DNA of 64,000 nucleotides from Rivihabitans pingtungensis (GCF_003201855.1 NZ_QJKI01000020.1:1-64000), one strand, 5' to 3'; positions 9,613 to 18,561 are shown, counted from the stretch's first letter. A program made the numbers and translations. The notes: generated by a model from the sequence alone, not told the origin.

Positions 9613-10197
9613 TCAGAATTTGGCTTTCAGGTAGAACATCGCCGTCTTGCCGTCGGGCTGTTCGTCAAAATGGAACTCAATCGGCTCGGAGGCATCGCGG
9701 GCCACGGTCAGAAAGCCCAGGCCAGCGCCCTTGCTGCCGGCTTCGTTCTCGCTGCGCAGCTGGGTTTTGTAGGCCGCCTTGATTTCTTCCTGCGACATGC
9801 TTTGCAGGGCATTCAGCCGGTCGCGCATGCGCGGGGCCCGGCTGGCCGCCACCGGATTGCCGCAGACGATGAAGAACTTGCCTTCACTCTCGCCAATCCA
9901 CACCGCGCCATGGCGCAGCTCGTCGTCCTGCTGGTCAACATCACTGAAGGTGTCGGCAGAATAATGAATCACGTTCTGCGCCATCTCGATAAAGGTGGAA
10001 AACACCTTGCGCTGGGTGGCAGCCTTGTTGCCGGAGTGCGCCAGCCGTTGTTTCAGCGCTTCGGCCATGGCAGCGACGATGTTCTGGGAAAACAGGCCAG
10101 AGTAATAAAAGATCACATTGCACTTTCGCTCCAGTTCGCGAAAGCTGTTGATCTCACTTTGCAACATGTCATTGACTCGCAGGGTATGCTCGGTCAT
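9613..10197 (-). CDS. siaB: SiaB family protein kinase
   Basis: A 194-aa protein matching SiaB kinases, which have an HATPase_c-like fold and phosphorylate SiaC. The ATP-binding features are a helix with Glu and Asn (FSTFIEMAQNVIHYS, about residues 67-81) and a Gly-rich loop GSKGAGLGFLTVA near residues 153-165. It lies between siaA and siaC, 49 and 23 bases away, so all three should share one transcript. It would oppose the PP2C phosphatase SiaA in a partner-switch controlling surface attachment or c-di-GMP output. Confidence 0.86.
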   Translation of the reverse strand: MTEHTLRVNDMLQSEINSFRELERKCNVIFYYSGLFSQNIVAAMAEALKQRLAHSGNKAATQRKVFSTFIEMAQNVIHYSADTFSDVDQQDDELRHGAVWIGESEGKFFIVCGNPVAASRAPRMRDRLNALQSMSQEEIKAAYKTQLRSENEAGSKGAGLGFLTVARDASEPIEFHFDEQPDGKTAMFYLKAKF

Positions 10198-10246
10198 CTC
10201 AGTGTGCCTTTGTGATATTACGATTCAGTGAACCCGGTATCCGGGT

Positions 10247-11530
10247 TTAATCCAGACGGAAACCAAAAATACTGACGTCATCACGGCGCAGATGCTCGCC
10301 CTGGTATTTGTAAAAGGTGTCCATGATGTGGGCTTTTTGCTGCTCCATCGATTTGCTGGCGCATTCCATGATGGCTTTTTTCAGCCGCTTCTTGCCAAAG
10401 GCAATCTGCTTGGGGCCGCCAATCTGATCGATGATGCCATCGGTAGTGATGTACACCCGGCTACCAGGCTTCAGGCTGAGGGTCTGGTTTTCCCAGGCGT
10501 AATCCATGGGGGTGTCAATATAGCCCACGCCTTTTTTATCACCCTTGATCACCTCCAGGTCTTCCGCCCCCGGCGGCAGGATGAACAGCGGCGTTTTGGC
10601 GCCCGCAAAGGTCAGCGTGCGGCTACGGTGATCCACCCAGCAGAATGCCGTATCCATGCCGTCGTCCGAGTGCATTTCGCCGCCGTCGTCCATGCCCTGG
10701 CGGCCACCATCAAACTGCCCCAGCGACTGCTTGACCGTGCGGTTGACCTCGGCCAGTGCGGCAGCCGGGTTGTGCAGGTCGGTTTCTTTCAGCACCTGAT
10801 TCAGCGCCGAGGCGATGATCAGCGTCATGAAGGCGCCGGGCACGCCGTGGCCGGTGCAGTCGATCACCGCGCAGAAAAACCCGTCGTCGTGTTTGACAAA
10901 ATAGTAGTAATCGCCGCCCACCACATCGCGTGGCTCCCAGTGCATGAAATAGTCATTCAGCGCGGCGGCCATGTCCTCGCGGCTGCTGCGCAAAAACGAT
11001 TTCTGGATCACGCTGGCGTAGTTGATGGATTCCATCACCAGGCGGTTTTTTTCTGCTTGCAGATCGGCTATCGCTTTGACCAGATCCACCCCGGCGCCAA
11101 TCCCGATGTATTGCTGGTCACGGGTGATGATAAAACCATCAGCCAGGGCTTTTTCGCCGTTGGCCACCGCCATGAAACTCAGATCCTGCAAGCTGACATC
11201 ATGCTCGACCACCAGCGGTGAGTGGTTCATGAAGGCGATGCAGCTCTTGCGAGCGTACAGCTCGCGGTGAAACGGCTTGGCCAGTTGGCTCATGAACTGG
11301 TTGCGGTTGATGATGCCCATCGGCCGGCCGTTTTCCACCACCGGCAGCGCACCAACGTGCTGATGTTCGGAGAACAAGTGCAGCACCTGTTCATTGGTGT
11401 CCTCAGGCGAGGCCACTGGGCAGTTTTGCGCCAGATGGCCAGCCAGCGAACGACCGTTGATGCCAGGACGAACCTGGCTGGCAGAGCGGCGGGTGGCGGT
11501 AAGACGGGAAGGAACAGCGGTATTCGGCAT
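10247..11530 (-). CDS. siaA: CBS-domain PP2C/SpoIIE-type phosphatase (SiaA-like)
   Basis: A 427-aa protein. Residues of about 35-155 form two CBS-like repeats, with segments VLHLFSEHQHVGALPVV and MGIINRNQFMSQL. After a linker (DLQAEKNRLVMESINYAS), residues of about 185-427 form a SpoIIE-type PP2C phosphatase with the metal-binding signatures DVVGGDYYY, DCTGHGVPGAFM and RRDDVSIFGF. Its place ahead of siaB and siaC gives the role of SiaC-phosphate phosphatase. Unlike P. aeruginosa SiaA, which is a membrane protein with a periplasmic sensor and HAMP domain, this one has no transmembrane segment and probably senses an adenine nucleotide or similar cytosolic ligand through its CBS pair (inference). 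Confidence 0.85.
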   Translation of the reverse strand: MPNTAVPSRLTATRRSASQVRPGINGRSLAGHLAQNCPVASPEDTNEQVLHLFSEHQHVGALPVVENGRPMGIINRNQFMSQLAKPFHRELYARKSCIAFMNHSPLVVEHDVSLQDLSFMAVANGEKALADGFIITRDQQYIGIGAGVDLVKAIADLQAEKNRLVMESINYASVIQKSFLRSSREDMAAALNDYFMHWEPRDVVGGDYYYFVKHDDGFFCAVIDCTGHGVPGAFMTLIIASALNQVLKETDLHNPAAALAEVNRTVKQSLGQFDGGRQGMDDGGEMHSDDGMDTAFCWVDHRSRTLTFAGAKTPLFILPPGAEDLEVIKGDKKGVGYIDTPMDYAWENQTLSLKPGSRVYITTDGIIDQIGGPKQIAFGKKRLKKAIMECASKSMEQQKAHIMDTFYKYQGEHLRRDDVSIFGFRLD

Positions 11531-11921
11531 GGCGGCAGCTCCATATCAAGCCGCGCGTCGAGGGCGCCTGGTGGGCGCCGGCCGGCGGCGCGGATACGGG
11601 ATAAGGTGGGGAAGACACGGCCATGCTACGAACTGGATGTGACGAAAATATGTTGCAGGTGCAAAAAATCCGCCTGGGCGCCATCGTGCCAGACATGCCA
11701 GGCAAGAAAAATATGCGAAAAGCGACAACAATGTGTTAAAAGAATGGCAGGGACTGTTATTTTATTACGTAAAACTACGTAGTTATCTACACTGTCAAAT
11801 AGTCAACGTTGCTCACAAAACTCAGCGCAGCAATCCTGGCCGGGCGTACAGCCGGCAGGCCGTGCAACAACAGCAGGCGGGTTTTGTCAGCGGTTCCAAC
11901 ACGTGCCGAGCCCTGTCTGTC
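11531..11921. other. Intergenic region with repeat copy and divergent promoters
   Basis: The 391 bases lie between the divergent starts of siaA and a lipoprotein gene. They hold an AT-rich stretch with a perfect 12-bp palindrome AACTACGTAGTT at 11773-11784 and one copy of the dispersed palindromic repeat at 11811-11893. An upstream extension of the lipoprotein frame through this region is not believed because it would translate the repeat. Confidence 0.5.
11811..11893 (+). repeat. Dispersed palindromic repeat, copy 1
   Basis: First of ten related copies or fragments in this window. Full copies are about 110 bp. They start GAGCCGCTCACAAAAC, end GTTTTGTGAGTGGCTC (mutually complementary), and hold an inner palindrome around CAGACAGTACA...GTACGGCAAGG. 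This copy is shortened (about 83 bp): the GCTCACAAAACTCAGCG and CAGGCGGGTTTTGTCAGCG ends remain, but the central GACAGTACA segment is lost. It is the only copy here that lies upstream of gene starts rather than after a stop codon. Confidence 0.7.
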
Positions 11922-12293
11922 ATGATTCCCACTCCTTGCTGGACCCTCCGCCTTACCGCCTTGTGCTGCCTGATCATCCTGAGCGGCTGCCGCCCCGAAA
12001 ACCTGCATCTGGCTGGAGACTGGCAGTGTGGTGATTTCAGCCTGGCCCTGGCGCGCGATGGCAGCTATCTGTTGCGCCCGCAGCAGGCTGGCGAGCCGGA
12101 TGAGGTACGCGGCGTATATCGGGTAGATCAGGAACAAGGCACCTTGCGCATCCGCTACGACAGCCAGCACAGCAGTCAGCAACGCTACGTCTATGTGGCC
12201 AGTCAGTACCCGACAGAAGGGTTTTATCTGAACACCCGTCCCGACCTGCACGGCGAACCCAAATTGTGCCTGCGCCGGGGCGGCTGGGCATAA
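11922..12293 (+). CDS. Small lipoprotein of unknown function
   Basis: A 123-aa protein starting MIPTPCWTLRLTALCCLIILSGC. The hydrophobic segment ends in the lipobox LSGC (Cys near residue 23), so the mature protein should be a lipid-anchored envelope protein. The remainder (LAGDWQCGDFSLALARDGSYLL, then YRVDQEQGTLRIRYD) looks like a small beta-barrel of the type found in lipocalin-like or META/HslJ-type proteins, but no family was recognised. The frame is open from 11733; ATG 11922 is chosen because it puts the signal peptide at the N-terminus, although no strong ribosome site is visible. Confidence 0.65.
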   Translation: MIPTPCWTLRLTALCCLIILSGCRPENLHLAGDWQCGDFSLALARDGSYLLRPQQAGEPDEVRGVYRVDQEQGTLRIRYDSQHSSQQRYVYVASQYPTEGFYLNTRPDLHGEPKLCLRRGGWA

Positions 12294-12405
12294 AGCCCAG
12301 CGCCCGCTGTTGACGGCCATGCAGGAATGCGACATTTCTGTCGCCATCCGACCGCTCGTGCCGGAACTTTATTGCCTTTGCCTATGTCCATCACCGACAA
12401 TCACG

Positions 12406-13395
12406 TCAGCGCACCATCACTGGCGTGAGGGTGAACACTTCTGGCTGGCGTGTGTCCACCGTCACCCGTACCCAGTGATTGACCGGGCTGCCAAACGTTT
12501 CCAGCCGGGTCAGATTGGGCAGCACCCGGGTCGGGCTGTACAGCGGCTTGTCCACCTTGAAGAAATGGGTGTCACCGTGCACTAGCAATACCTGGCCAGC
12601 GTACTGCTCGGTCAGCCCGGTCAGTGCCTGCATCAGGGCACGATAGCCCTTGTACTGCGGCAGGGTGCTTTCATCCACGTCTTCGGTTTCTGGCAGGTCA
12701 AAACCGGGGTCGGCCTGAAAAAACACCACCACACCGGCCGCATGCTGCTGGCCGGCCTGGGCAAAGCCGCTGCGCAGCCAATCGATATTGGCAGCGTCCC
12801 GCTCGGCATACTCGGCATTGCCCGCCTGGCACTGCGCCAGGGTGCGTGCGCTCTTGTGCGTGCACTCTTTGTCGCTCAGCACCAGATTATTGTTGCTGCC
12901 CGGCACGTTCAGGCCGATGAACACCACGCCGCCGTAACTGAAGCGGACGTTCTCGGCAAATTTGCCGCCCAATGGCCCCTGACGGATGAGTGCCAGCCGG
13001 GTTTGGCCAAAACTGTCCGGCTGGTTGGCCAGCACCTGACGCAGCCGCGCCAGGCGCTCCAGTGGGTCATAACCGCCGTTGTTCAGGCGATGGCAATCGG
13101 TCCATTCGTTGTCGCCCACCGCGTAGATCAATGGTTTTTTCAGGCGGTTGAACATGGCTGCGGCGCGGGTAAAGGTGGCATCATCACATGACGAACTGCC
13201 ATCCTTGATGTCGCCGTCGTACAAAGAGAACCGGATATCCGACTGATTGAGGCTACGAATCACCGCTTCAGTCTGCGTGGCATCCTGATTCTTGGCGTAA
13301 GGCATGTCACCCCAGGCGCCAAAACTGAATACTGGTGGCGCCGCCTGAGCCAGTGTGGCCGTCAACAAGCTGGCCAGCAAAAGGGAAATGCGCAT
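12406..13395 (-). CDS. Secreted metallophosphoesterase-like protein
   Basis: A 330-aa protein with a signal peptide (MRISLLLASLLTATLAQA, cut near residue 19). The mature protein shows calcineurin-type metallophosphoesterase motifs: WGD at 28-30, YDGDIKDG near 59-66, GDNEW at 94-98 (the GNHE-type motif), and HGDTHFF near residue 285. These residues bind the two metals of the active site. The frame is open further upstream, but ATG 13395 is preceded by AGGAGA and starts a proper signal peptide. Probably a periplasmic or secreted phosphoesterase; substrate unknown. It stands alone, divergent from the NYN-domain gene. Confidence 0.8.
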   Translation of the reverse strand: MRISLLLASLLTATLAQAAPPVFSFGAWGDMPYAKNQDATQTEAVIRSLNQSDIRFSLYDGDIKDGSSSCDDATFTRAAAMFNRLKKPLIYAVGDNEWTDCHRLNNGGYDPLERLARLRQVLANQPDSFGQTRLALIRQGPLGGKFAENVRFSYGGVVFIGLNVPGSNNNLVLSDKECTHKSARTLAQCQAGNAEYAERDAANIDWLRSGFAQAGQQHAAGVVVFFQADPGFDLPETEDVDESTLPQYKGYRALMQALTGLTEQYAGQVLLVHGDTHFFKVDKPLYSPTRVLPNLTRLETFGSPVNHWVRVTVDTRQPEVFTLTPVMVR

Positions 13396-13606
13396 GAGAG
13401 TCTCCTGTGCGTGCAAGAAAGTGTCCACCATCATACGGCAGGCCAGCGACACGCCGATGACAAACTGCCTGCCGTTGCCCTGTTCATCCTGAGAGAATGC
13501 TTTTTGCATTTTTAGGTTTGTCGAGAGATTGGCAAATCATGAGCAAACCAATAGGTATATTTACGGTAGCTCACACATTCAACCGCTTACGGCATCCGTG
13601 CCACTT

Positions 13607-13629
13607 AATCCAATTGATTAAATTGGATT
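13607..13629. promoter_or_regulatory. Perfect inverted repeat upstream of the NYN-domain gene
   Basis: AATCCAATT (13607-13615), GATTA, AATTGGATT (13621-13629): nine perfectly paired bases per arm, in a 297-base AT-richer gap between divergent genes. It ends 63 bases before the GTG start at 13693. The form suits a dimeric repressor or activator site. No T-run follows, so it is not a standard terminator. Confidence 0.5.
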
Positions 13630-13692
13630 GCCATTCCCCCGGCTTGTTGCTACCATCCCCAGCTTGCCGGACTTTTTTGCAAGGATCATCGT

Positions 13693-15000
13693 GTGCCTAA
13701 AAAAACTGCGCTATTTGTCGATTTTGACAATGTATTTTTATGTCTGAAAGCCATCGACCCGAGTTTGGCGGATTGTTTTGCCAAACGGCCAGCCGAGTGG
13801 CTGAAACAGTTGGAAAGCACCGACCGCCGTTTTCTGATTCGTCGCTGTTACATGAATCCGTCGTCGTTCGAGGAATATCGCTCTTATTTTATTTATTCTG
13901 CGTTCGATGTCATCGACTGCCCACCCATCACCAAACAGGGCAAGACACTGGCCGACATGCACATGACCATCGACATTGTCGATCGCTTGATGCATCCAAC
14001 CCATTTCGAAGAATTCATGCTGTTTTCAGCCGACTCGGACTTCACACCGGTGCTGCAGAAACTGCGGGAATACGACCGTCAGACCTGCGTGGTGCTGGCC
14101 GGCATGACGTCGGGCGCCTATCGGGCATCAGCAGATGAAATCCTGCAGCTGACCGAGCTGCTGGACAAAATGCAAGGCTATGCCGGAAATCAGGCATATA
14201 TGCAAAACGAGCATTCGCAATATTATGCTCCGACGCCACGCGCCGAATATCCCGCCCGGCCGGTGCGCCAGGCAGTGGTGCCAGCGCCAGCGGCCCCGGA
14301 ATGGTTAAGTGAAGAAAAAAACCAGGCCGTGATCCAGGTATTGATTGAGGCGCTGCAAAATGCCTCACATGCCATTCCTTCCGCCAAGGTGATTGAAATC
14401 CTGCGTGAAAATTTTGGCAGTGAGGCCAATAACTGGTTTGGGTTTGGTCGCCCGGCCAGTTTCTTTACTGCGGTGAATATTTATGAACACGGAGTGATTT
14501 TCTCGCAGGCGGCCCCTGGGTATCTTTACCTAGCCGACAAGCACACGCCCCCGCGTGAGCTGGCCACCCTGGGCGAGTGGTTGCGCGACCCGGGCAGCGA
14601 CCCGGTGCTGATCCAATTGGCCAACCGGATTTGCGCACTGACCGAAACGCCGCCGTTAAGTCCGCAGGAATACCGTGTCTGCTTCCAGCACATTGCCGAG
14701 CTCTTGCAGCACCAAGGCAGTGGCCTGAACGAGATGTCCAAAAATCTGCGCGACCATGCCAAGGATCAGGGTATTGCCCTGTCACGCCAGGACGCGACCG
14801 GCATGCTGTTCCTGCTGGAGCGCAACGGAGTGAACCTGCAATATGCCGGCAAGCAGGGCGACGAACTGGCAGCCATCTATGCCGATGCCGTGGCACGCCG
14901 TTGTGCCACCAGCCAATGGCAGCTCAGCCAGGATGAATTGCTGCTTCTGCGCGACTGGCTGGGTGCGCCTGCCGAATCAGGCCAACCCTTGCCGGCATGA
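13693..15000 (+). CDS. NYN (PIN-like) domain protein with LOTUS/OST-HTH domain
   Basis: A 435-aa protein. Residues of about 1-160 are a NYN/LabA-type PIN-like domain with the expected acidic residues: ALFVDFDNV (Asp10, Asp12), LADMHMTIDIVD (Asp88, Asp94) and FSADSDF (Asp114, Asp116). After a Pro-rich linker, residues of about 212-285 (VIQVLIEALQ...AVNIYEHGVIF) resemble a LOTUS/OST-HTH RNA-binding fold, and residues of about 290-420 may hold further winged-helix units. The family combines a putative RNase with RNA binding; its bacterial role is poorly known. The start is GTG 13693, with AAGGA at 13681-13685 at a good distance. A minus-strand terminator follows its stop. Confidence 0.82.
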   Translation: MPKKTALFVDFDNVFLCLKAIDPSLADCFAKRPAEWLKQLESTDRRFLIRRCYMNPSSFEEYRSYFIYSAFDVIDCPPITKQGKTLADMHMTIDIVDRLMHPTHFEEFMLFSADSDFTPVLQKLREYDRQTCVVLAGMTSGAYRASADEILQLTELLDKMQGYAGNQAYMQNEHSQYYAPTPRAEYPARPVRQAVVPAPAAPEWLSEEKNQAVIQVLIEALQNASHAIPSAKVIEILRENFGSEANNWFGFGRPASFFTAVNIYEHGVIFSQAAPGYLYLADKHTPPRELATLGEWLRDPGSDPVLIQLANRICALTETPPLSPQEYRVCFQHIAELLQHQGSGLNEMSKNLRDHAKDQGIALSRQDATGMLFLLERNGVNLQYAGKQGDELAAIYADAVARRCATSQWQLSQDELLLLRDWLGAPAESGQPLPA

Positions 15001-15040
15001 AAAACGCCACGCCATGCCTTACGAGGCATGGCGTGGCGTG
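15001..15040 (-). terminator. Rho-independent terminator of purF
   Basis: A perfect 15-bp stem (15005-15019 with 15026-15040, loop TTACGA) has AAAAA at 15001-15005, read as a T-run on the minus strand. It therefore terminates the purF transcript, and begins one base after the stop codon of the convergent NYN gene. Confidence 0.9.
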
Positions 15041-15129
15041 GGTGCCACAGCACTTTCATCCAATCGCGCCACCAACACCACTCAGGCAGAGCCGTGATGA
15101 TGGCGAGCGGAGGGTTTGGTGAGCGGCGC

Positions 15130-16659
15130 TTACTGCACCAGGTTCTGTTCCGCCACGTTCAAGTTCAAATCCACCATGCCTTGCGATTCTTCGCGGCTGG
15201 CCATCGATTCCTTGCGGCGCGCTTCGATATTGGCCAAAAACGCTTCGTCGATGTCGCCAGTGATGTAATGGCCGTCAAAGCACGAGGTTTCGAATACGTT
15301 CAATGCCAGCGCGTCGGGGTGGCTGGCCTCGCGGACGGCTTGCTTGAGCGCTTCCAGGTCTTGATAAATCACCGCATCCGCGCCGATTTCAGCGGCAATC
15401 TGCACGTCGTCGCGGTTGGTGGCCAGCAGCTCGGCGCGGGTCGGCATATCGATGCCGTACACATTGGGGAAGCGCACCGCCGGCGCGGCCGAGGCAAAGT
15501 ACACTTTCTTGGCGCCGGCGTCGCGCGCCATCTGCACGATTTCGTGGCTGGTGGTGCCGCGCACGATGGAATCGTCCACCAGCAGCACATTCTTGCCGGC
15601 AAATTCGCTGGCGATCGGATTGAGCTTTTGGCGCACCGACTTTTTGCGCACCGCCTGGCCCGGCATGATGAAGGTGCGGCCAACATAGCGGTTTTTGATG
15701 AAGCCCATGCGGAACGGCAGGTTCAGGCACTTGGCCAGCTCCAGCGCCGACGGCAGGCTGGTGTCGGGGATGGGGATCACCACGTCCAGTTCAATGCCCT
15801 GCGCGCGGATTTTCTCGGCCAGCTTCTCGCCCATATTCAGTCGGGCGGCGTGCACCGAGGCGCCGTCGATGATCGAATCCGGGCGGGCAAAATACACATA
15901 TTCAAACAAGCACGGCGCCAGCTTGCTCTGTTCGGCGCATTGGCGGCTGTGCAACTCGCCGGCGAAGGTGATGTACACCGCTTCGCCCGGCGCCACATCG
16001 CGCACCAGGGTAAAGCCGGAACAGTCCAGCGCCACCGATTCCGAGGCCAGCATATATTCGCCAGCGTCGTTGCGGCCCAGCACCAGCGGGCGGATGCCGC
16101 ACGGATCACGGAAGGCCACCAGGCCATGGCCGGCAATCAGTGCCACCACGGCGTAAGCGCCCTTGGCGCGGCGATGCACGCCGGCCACGCCCTTGAAAAT
16201 CGCCTCGACCGACAGCTGGGTGCCTTCGATATAGTGTTCCAGCTCGTGGGCAAACACATTCAGCAGCACTTCCGAATCGGACTGGGTGTTGATGTGGCGC
16301 AGGTCTTTTTCGAACACCGAGCGCTTGAGCGCCTCGGTGTTGGTCAGATTGCCGTTGTGCGCCAGCACGATGCCAAACGGCGAATTGACATAAAACGGCT
16401 GCGCCTCGGCCAGGCTGGAGGCCGAACCGGCCGTCGGGTAGCGCACATGGCCAATGCCGGCCTTGCCCAGCAGCGAGCGCATGTTGCGGGTGCGGAACAC
16501 GTCGCGCACCATGCCGCTGCCCTTGTGCATGTGAAAGCTGTTGCCGTTGGCAGTGACAATGCCGGCGGCGTCCTGGCCGCGATGCTGCAACACTTGCAGG
16601 CCATCGTACAGCAGCTGATTGACCGGCGTTTGTCCCACTACCCCAATAATTCCGCACAT
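15130..16659 (-). CDS. purF: Amidophosphoribosyltransferase
   Basis: A 509-aa enzyme, the normal length for PurF. It catalyses the first committed step of purine synthesis, transferring glutamine amide nitrogen to PRPP. The N-terminus [10 protein letters not shown] exposes Cys2 as the glutaminase nucleophile after Met removal, with [11 protein letters not shown] following. The C-terminal phosphoribosyltransferase part holds the PRPP loop [14 protein letters not shown]. It is the last gene of folC-SPOR-cvpA-purF, all on the minus strand, as in many beta- and gammaproteobacteria. A 262-base gap after cvpA, filled with short hairpins and one repeat, separates it from the upstream genes. Confidence 0.97.
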   Translation of the reverse strand: MCGIIGVVGQTPVNQLLYDGLQVLQHRGQDAAGIVTANGNSFHMHKGSGMVRDVFRTRNMRSLLGKAGIGHVRYPTAGSASSLAEAQPFYVNSPFGIVLAHNGNLTNTEALKRSVFEKDLRHINTQSDSEVLLNVFAHELEHYIEGTQLSVEAIFKGVAGVHRRAKGAYAVVALIAGHGLVAFRDPCGIRPLVLGRNDAGEYMLASESVALDCSGFTLVRDVAPGEAVYITFAGELHSRQCAEQSKLAPCLFEYVYFARPDSIIDGASVHAARLNMGEKLAEKIRAQGIELDVVIPIPDTSLPSALELAKCLNLPFRMGFIKNRYVGRTFIMPGQAVRKKSVRQKLNPIASEFAGKNVLLVDDSIVRGTTSHEIVQMARDAGAKKVYFASAAPAVRFPNVYGIDMPTRAELLATNRDDVQIAAEIGADAVIYQDLEALKQAVREASHPDALALNVFETSCFDGHYITGDIDEAFLANIEARRKESMASREESQGMVDLNLNVAEQNLVQ

Positions 16660-16681
16660 AACAGAGAATTCCCAACATGCT

Positions 16682-16787
16682 GGCGGACGCTGTCCGCCGG
16701 ATGAGACGGCCGCGTGGCCGCCACGAAAAAACCCAGCAAAAGATCACACCGGCCAAGACCGGCGCCATATCGCGGGCCACGCCCGCG
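16682..16787. other. Run of four short GC-rich hairpins before purF
   Basis: Within 106 bases there are four small stem-loops: GGCGGAC/GTCCGCC (16682-16698), CGGCC/GGCCG (16707-16720), CCGG/CCGG (16749-16762) and CGCGGGC/GCCCGCG (16771-16787). They lie 23-128 bases upstream of the purF start and are followed by a palindromic repeat copy. They could form a structured purF leader or be remains of mobile repeats; no known riboswitch was recognised. Confidence 0.5.
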
Positions 16788-16799
16788 ACGAAAAATTTA

Positions 16800-16910
16800 G
16801 AGCCGCTCACAAAACTCAGCGAAGCACCCCTGGCTAGGCGTGTGACCGCAGACAGTACAACAAGTACGGCAAGGTCACACAACAACGCCAGGGGGTTTTG
16901 TGAGTGGCTC
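16800..16910 (+). repeat. Dispersed palindromic repeat, copy 2 (full length)
   Basis: A complete 111-bp copy. The outer arms GAGCCGCTCACAAAAC and GTTTTGTGAGTGGCTC pair almost perfectly; an inner stem pairs GGCGTGTGACC with GGTCACACAAC across CGCAGACAGTACAACAAGTACGGCAA. The element ends 11 bases past the cvpA stop codon, in the cvpA-purF gap. Confidence 0.88.
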
Positions 16911-16921
16911 TTACCCCGCCA

Positions 16922-17524
16922 TCAGCGACGCCCTGGATTGGCCATGGTGGGCGGGCTGGCCGGCATGGCCGGCTGCACCATATCGCTGACCTGGGGTGAC
17001 ACCCAGCCACTCAGCGGCGCCGCATCGTCAGCCTGGGCGAAATGCACGCGGGCGGCGATGTCTGCCGGCAGCCAGGCGCGCGCGGTCAGCGCCAAGCGCT
17101 CCAGCGGCCGCGCCACCGCCGAGTGTTGCCACAGCGTGTGTTGAGGCAGATCGGTCAAGCCCACCAGCAGGGTGAGCACTGTCAGCAGCAGCGCCCCGCG
17201 CACCAGGCCAAAACCCATGCCCAGCACCCGATCCACCCCGGACAACCCGGCCACGCTCAGCATGCCGCCAATCACCTGGCGCAACAGAAAAAACCCCAGC
17301 CAGCCGGCCAGCATGGTCAGCACAAACCCGGCCAGCCAGCGCGGGCCTTCGGCAGACTCTCCCAGCGGCAACAACTGGCCTACCGTGCCGGCCGCCATCC
17401 GCGCCAGCAAAAAACTGCCCAGCCAACCGGCCAGAATCAACACCTCGGCCACCAGCCCGCGCCGCAAGCCATACAGCGCCGACAGCAGCAAAATGGCCAG
17501 CAGCACCCAATCGAGCGTATTCAT
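16922..17524 (-). CDS. cvpA: CvpA family membrane protein
   Basis: A 200-aa inner-membrane protein with four hydrophobic segments in the first 130 residues (WVLLAILLLSALYGLRRG opens the first). The order and the downstream purF identify CvpA, known in E. coli for colicin V production and envelope-stress or bile resistance. The start codon overlaps the stop of the upstream SPOR gene by one base, indicating translational coupling. The C-terminal 50 residues are Pro/Ala-rich and less conserved. A full palindromic repeat follows the stop. Confidence 0.9.
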   Translation of the reverse strand: MNTLDWVLLAILLLSALYGLRRGLVAEVLILAGWLGSFLLARMAAGTVGQLLPLGESAEGPRWLAGFVLTMLAGWLGFFLLRQVIGGMLSVAGLSGVDRVLGMGFGLVRGALLLTVLTLLVGLTDLPQHTLWQHSAVARPLERLALTARAWLPADIAARVHFAQADDAAPLSGWVSPQVSDMVQPAMPASPPTMANPGRR

Positions 17525-18561
17525 TATTGCGGCACCATGATGCCGGACACCCCAGCCGCGTTCAGCTTGTTCATCACCGCCTTGGCGTCATCCTGCGAGG
17601 CAAACGGCCCCACCCGCACACGGTGGATTTCGCCCTTGCTGGTTTCCGCGCGGCTGACCGAGGCGGAAACACCCAAGCCTGAGAGCTTTTGCTTGAGCGC
17701 ATCGGCTTTGGCCGGGTCAGACAGCGCGGCCAGTTGGATCACATAGCGTTGCTTGCCCCCGCTGTCCTTGGGCTTGTCCTCGGTTTTTTTCTCGGCGGGT
17801 TTGTCTGCCGATTTCTCGGTTTTTGGCTCGGGCTTGCTGGCTTCCTTGTCTTTTTTCGACTCGGGTTTGCTTTCCTTGCCGCTGAGAATGGCCGCCGGGT
17901 CGGCATGCTTTTTCTCTTTTTCTTCGGTTTTTTTGTCTTCCGGTTTTTTCTCGGCAGGCTTGTCTTGTGGTTTTTCCGGTTTAACCTCTGCCCGTGGCTC
18001 TACTTTGGGCTCATGACGTGGCTCGGGCTTGGTTTCCGGCTTGGGCTCAACTCGGGGTTCGACCTTGGCTTCAGGTTTCGGTTCGGCCTTGGCCGCTGCG
18101 ACCGGCGGTTTAACCGTAGCCACACTGGGCTCCACCACGGGCGCCGGCATGGCGGCGGCCAGCTTGGGCACCGGCGCGGGAGCCGGCGGCGCAACCGCAG
18201 CCGGGGTGGTTTCTGCCGACGGCGTTGCCGGTGCCGGGGCAGACGTCTGGGCGGCGCCAACCGGGGCGGTGGCCTTGGCGTCTGCTGGCGGCGTGCTGGC
18301 CGCGGGCGTCGATGTGCTGCCGCCCTCGGCCGGAGCCGCGGTGGCCGCAGCCTCGCCGGCAGGCTTGGCGGGCTGCTGGCCCGGCAGATTGCTGACAATG
18401 TCCACGGTTTCCGGGCGCATTTCGTGTTGCGGTTTGCTGTCCAGCACGCGCAGCATCACGCCGCCGGCAATCAGACTCATGACGATGGCGCCAACCAGAC
18501 GCCGCCGCGCGCGTTTGCGCAGCTGATCCAGTTCGTCCTGCTGGCTGCTCATTGCTGACAT
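17524..18561 (-). CDS. SPOR-domain membrane protein (DedD-like)
   Basis: A 345-aa protein: cytoplasmic N-terminus, one transmembrane segment (LVGAIVMSLIAGGVMLRVL, about residues 22-40), a long periplasmic linker rich in Pro, Ala, Lys and Glu (about 60-260), and a C-terminal SPOR domain (RYVIQLAALSDPAKADALKQ to the end) that binds denuded peptidoglycan at the division septum. The architecture and the folC-SPOR-cvpA order match DedD. The linker is unusually long and repetitive (repeated PKPE/KPEPK words). MSAMSSQQ offers two possible starts, 18561 and 18552. It probably takes part in cell constriction. Confidence 0.9.
   Translation of the reverse strand: MSAMSSQQDELDQLRKRARRRLVGAIVMSLIAGGVMLRVLDSKPQHEMRPETVDIVSNLPGQQPAKPAGEAAATAAPAEGGSTSTPAASTPPADAKATAPVGAAQTSAPAPATPSAETTPAAVAPPAPAPVPKLAAAMPAPVVEPSVATVKPPVAAAKAEPKPEAKVEPRVEPKPETKPEPRHEPKVEPRAEVKPEKPQDKPAEKKPEDKKTEEKEKKHADPAAILSGKESKPESKKDKEASKPEPKTEKSADKPAEKKTEDKPKDSGGKQRYVIQLAALSDPAKADALKQKLSGLGVSASVSRAETSKGEIHRVRVGPFASQDDAKAVMNKLNAAGVSGIMVPQ

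Noticed and set aside
15028..16704. 558-codon plus-strand frame over purF
   Set aside because: Same artefact of codon bias; it crosses the purF terminator region and shows no recognisable protein.
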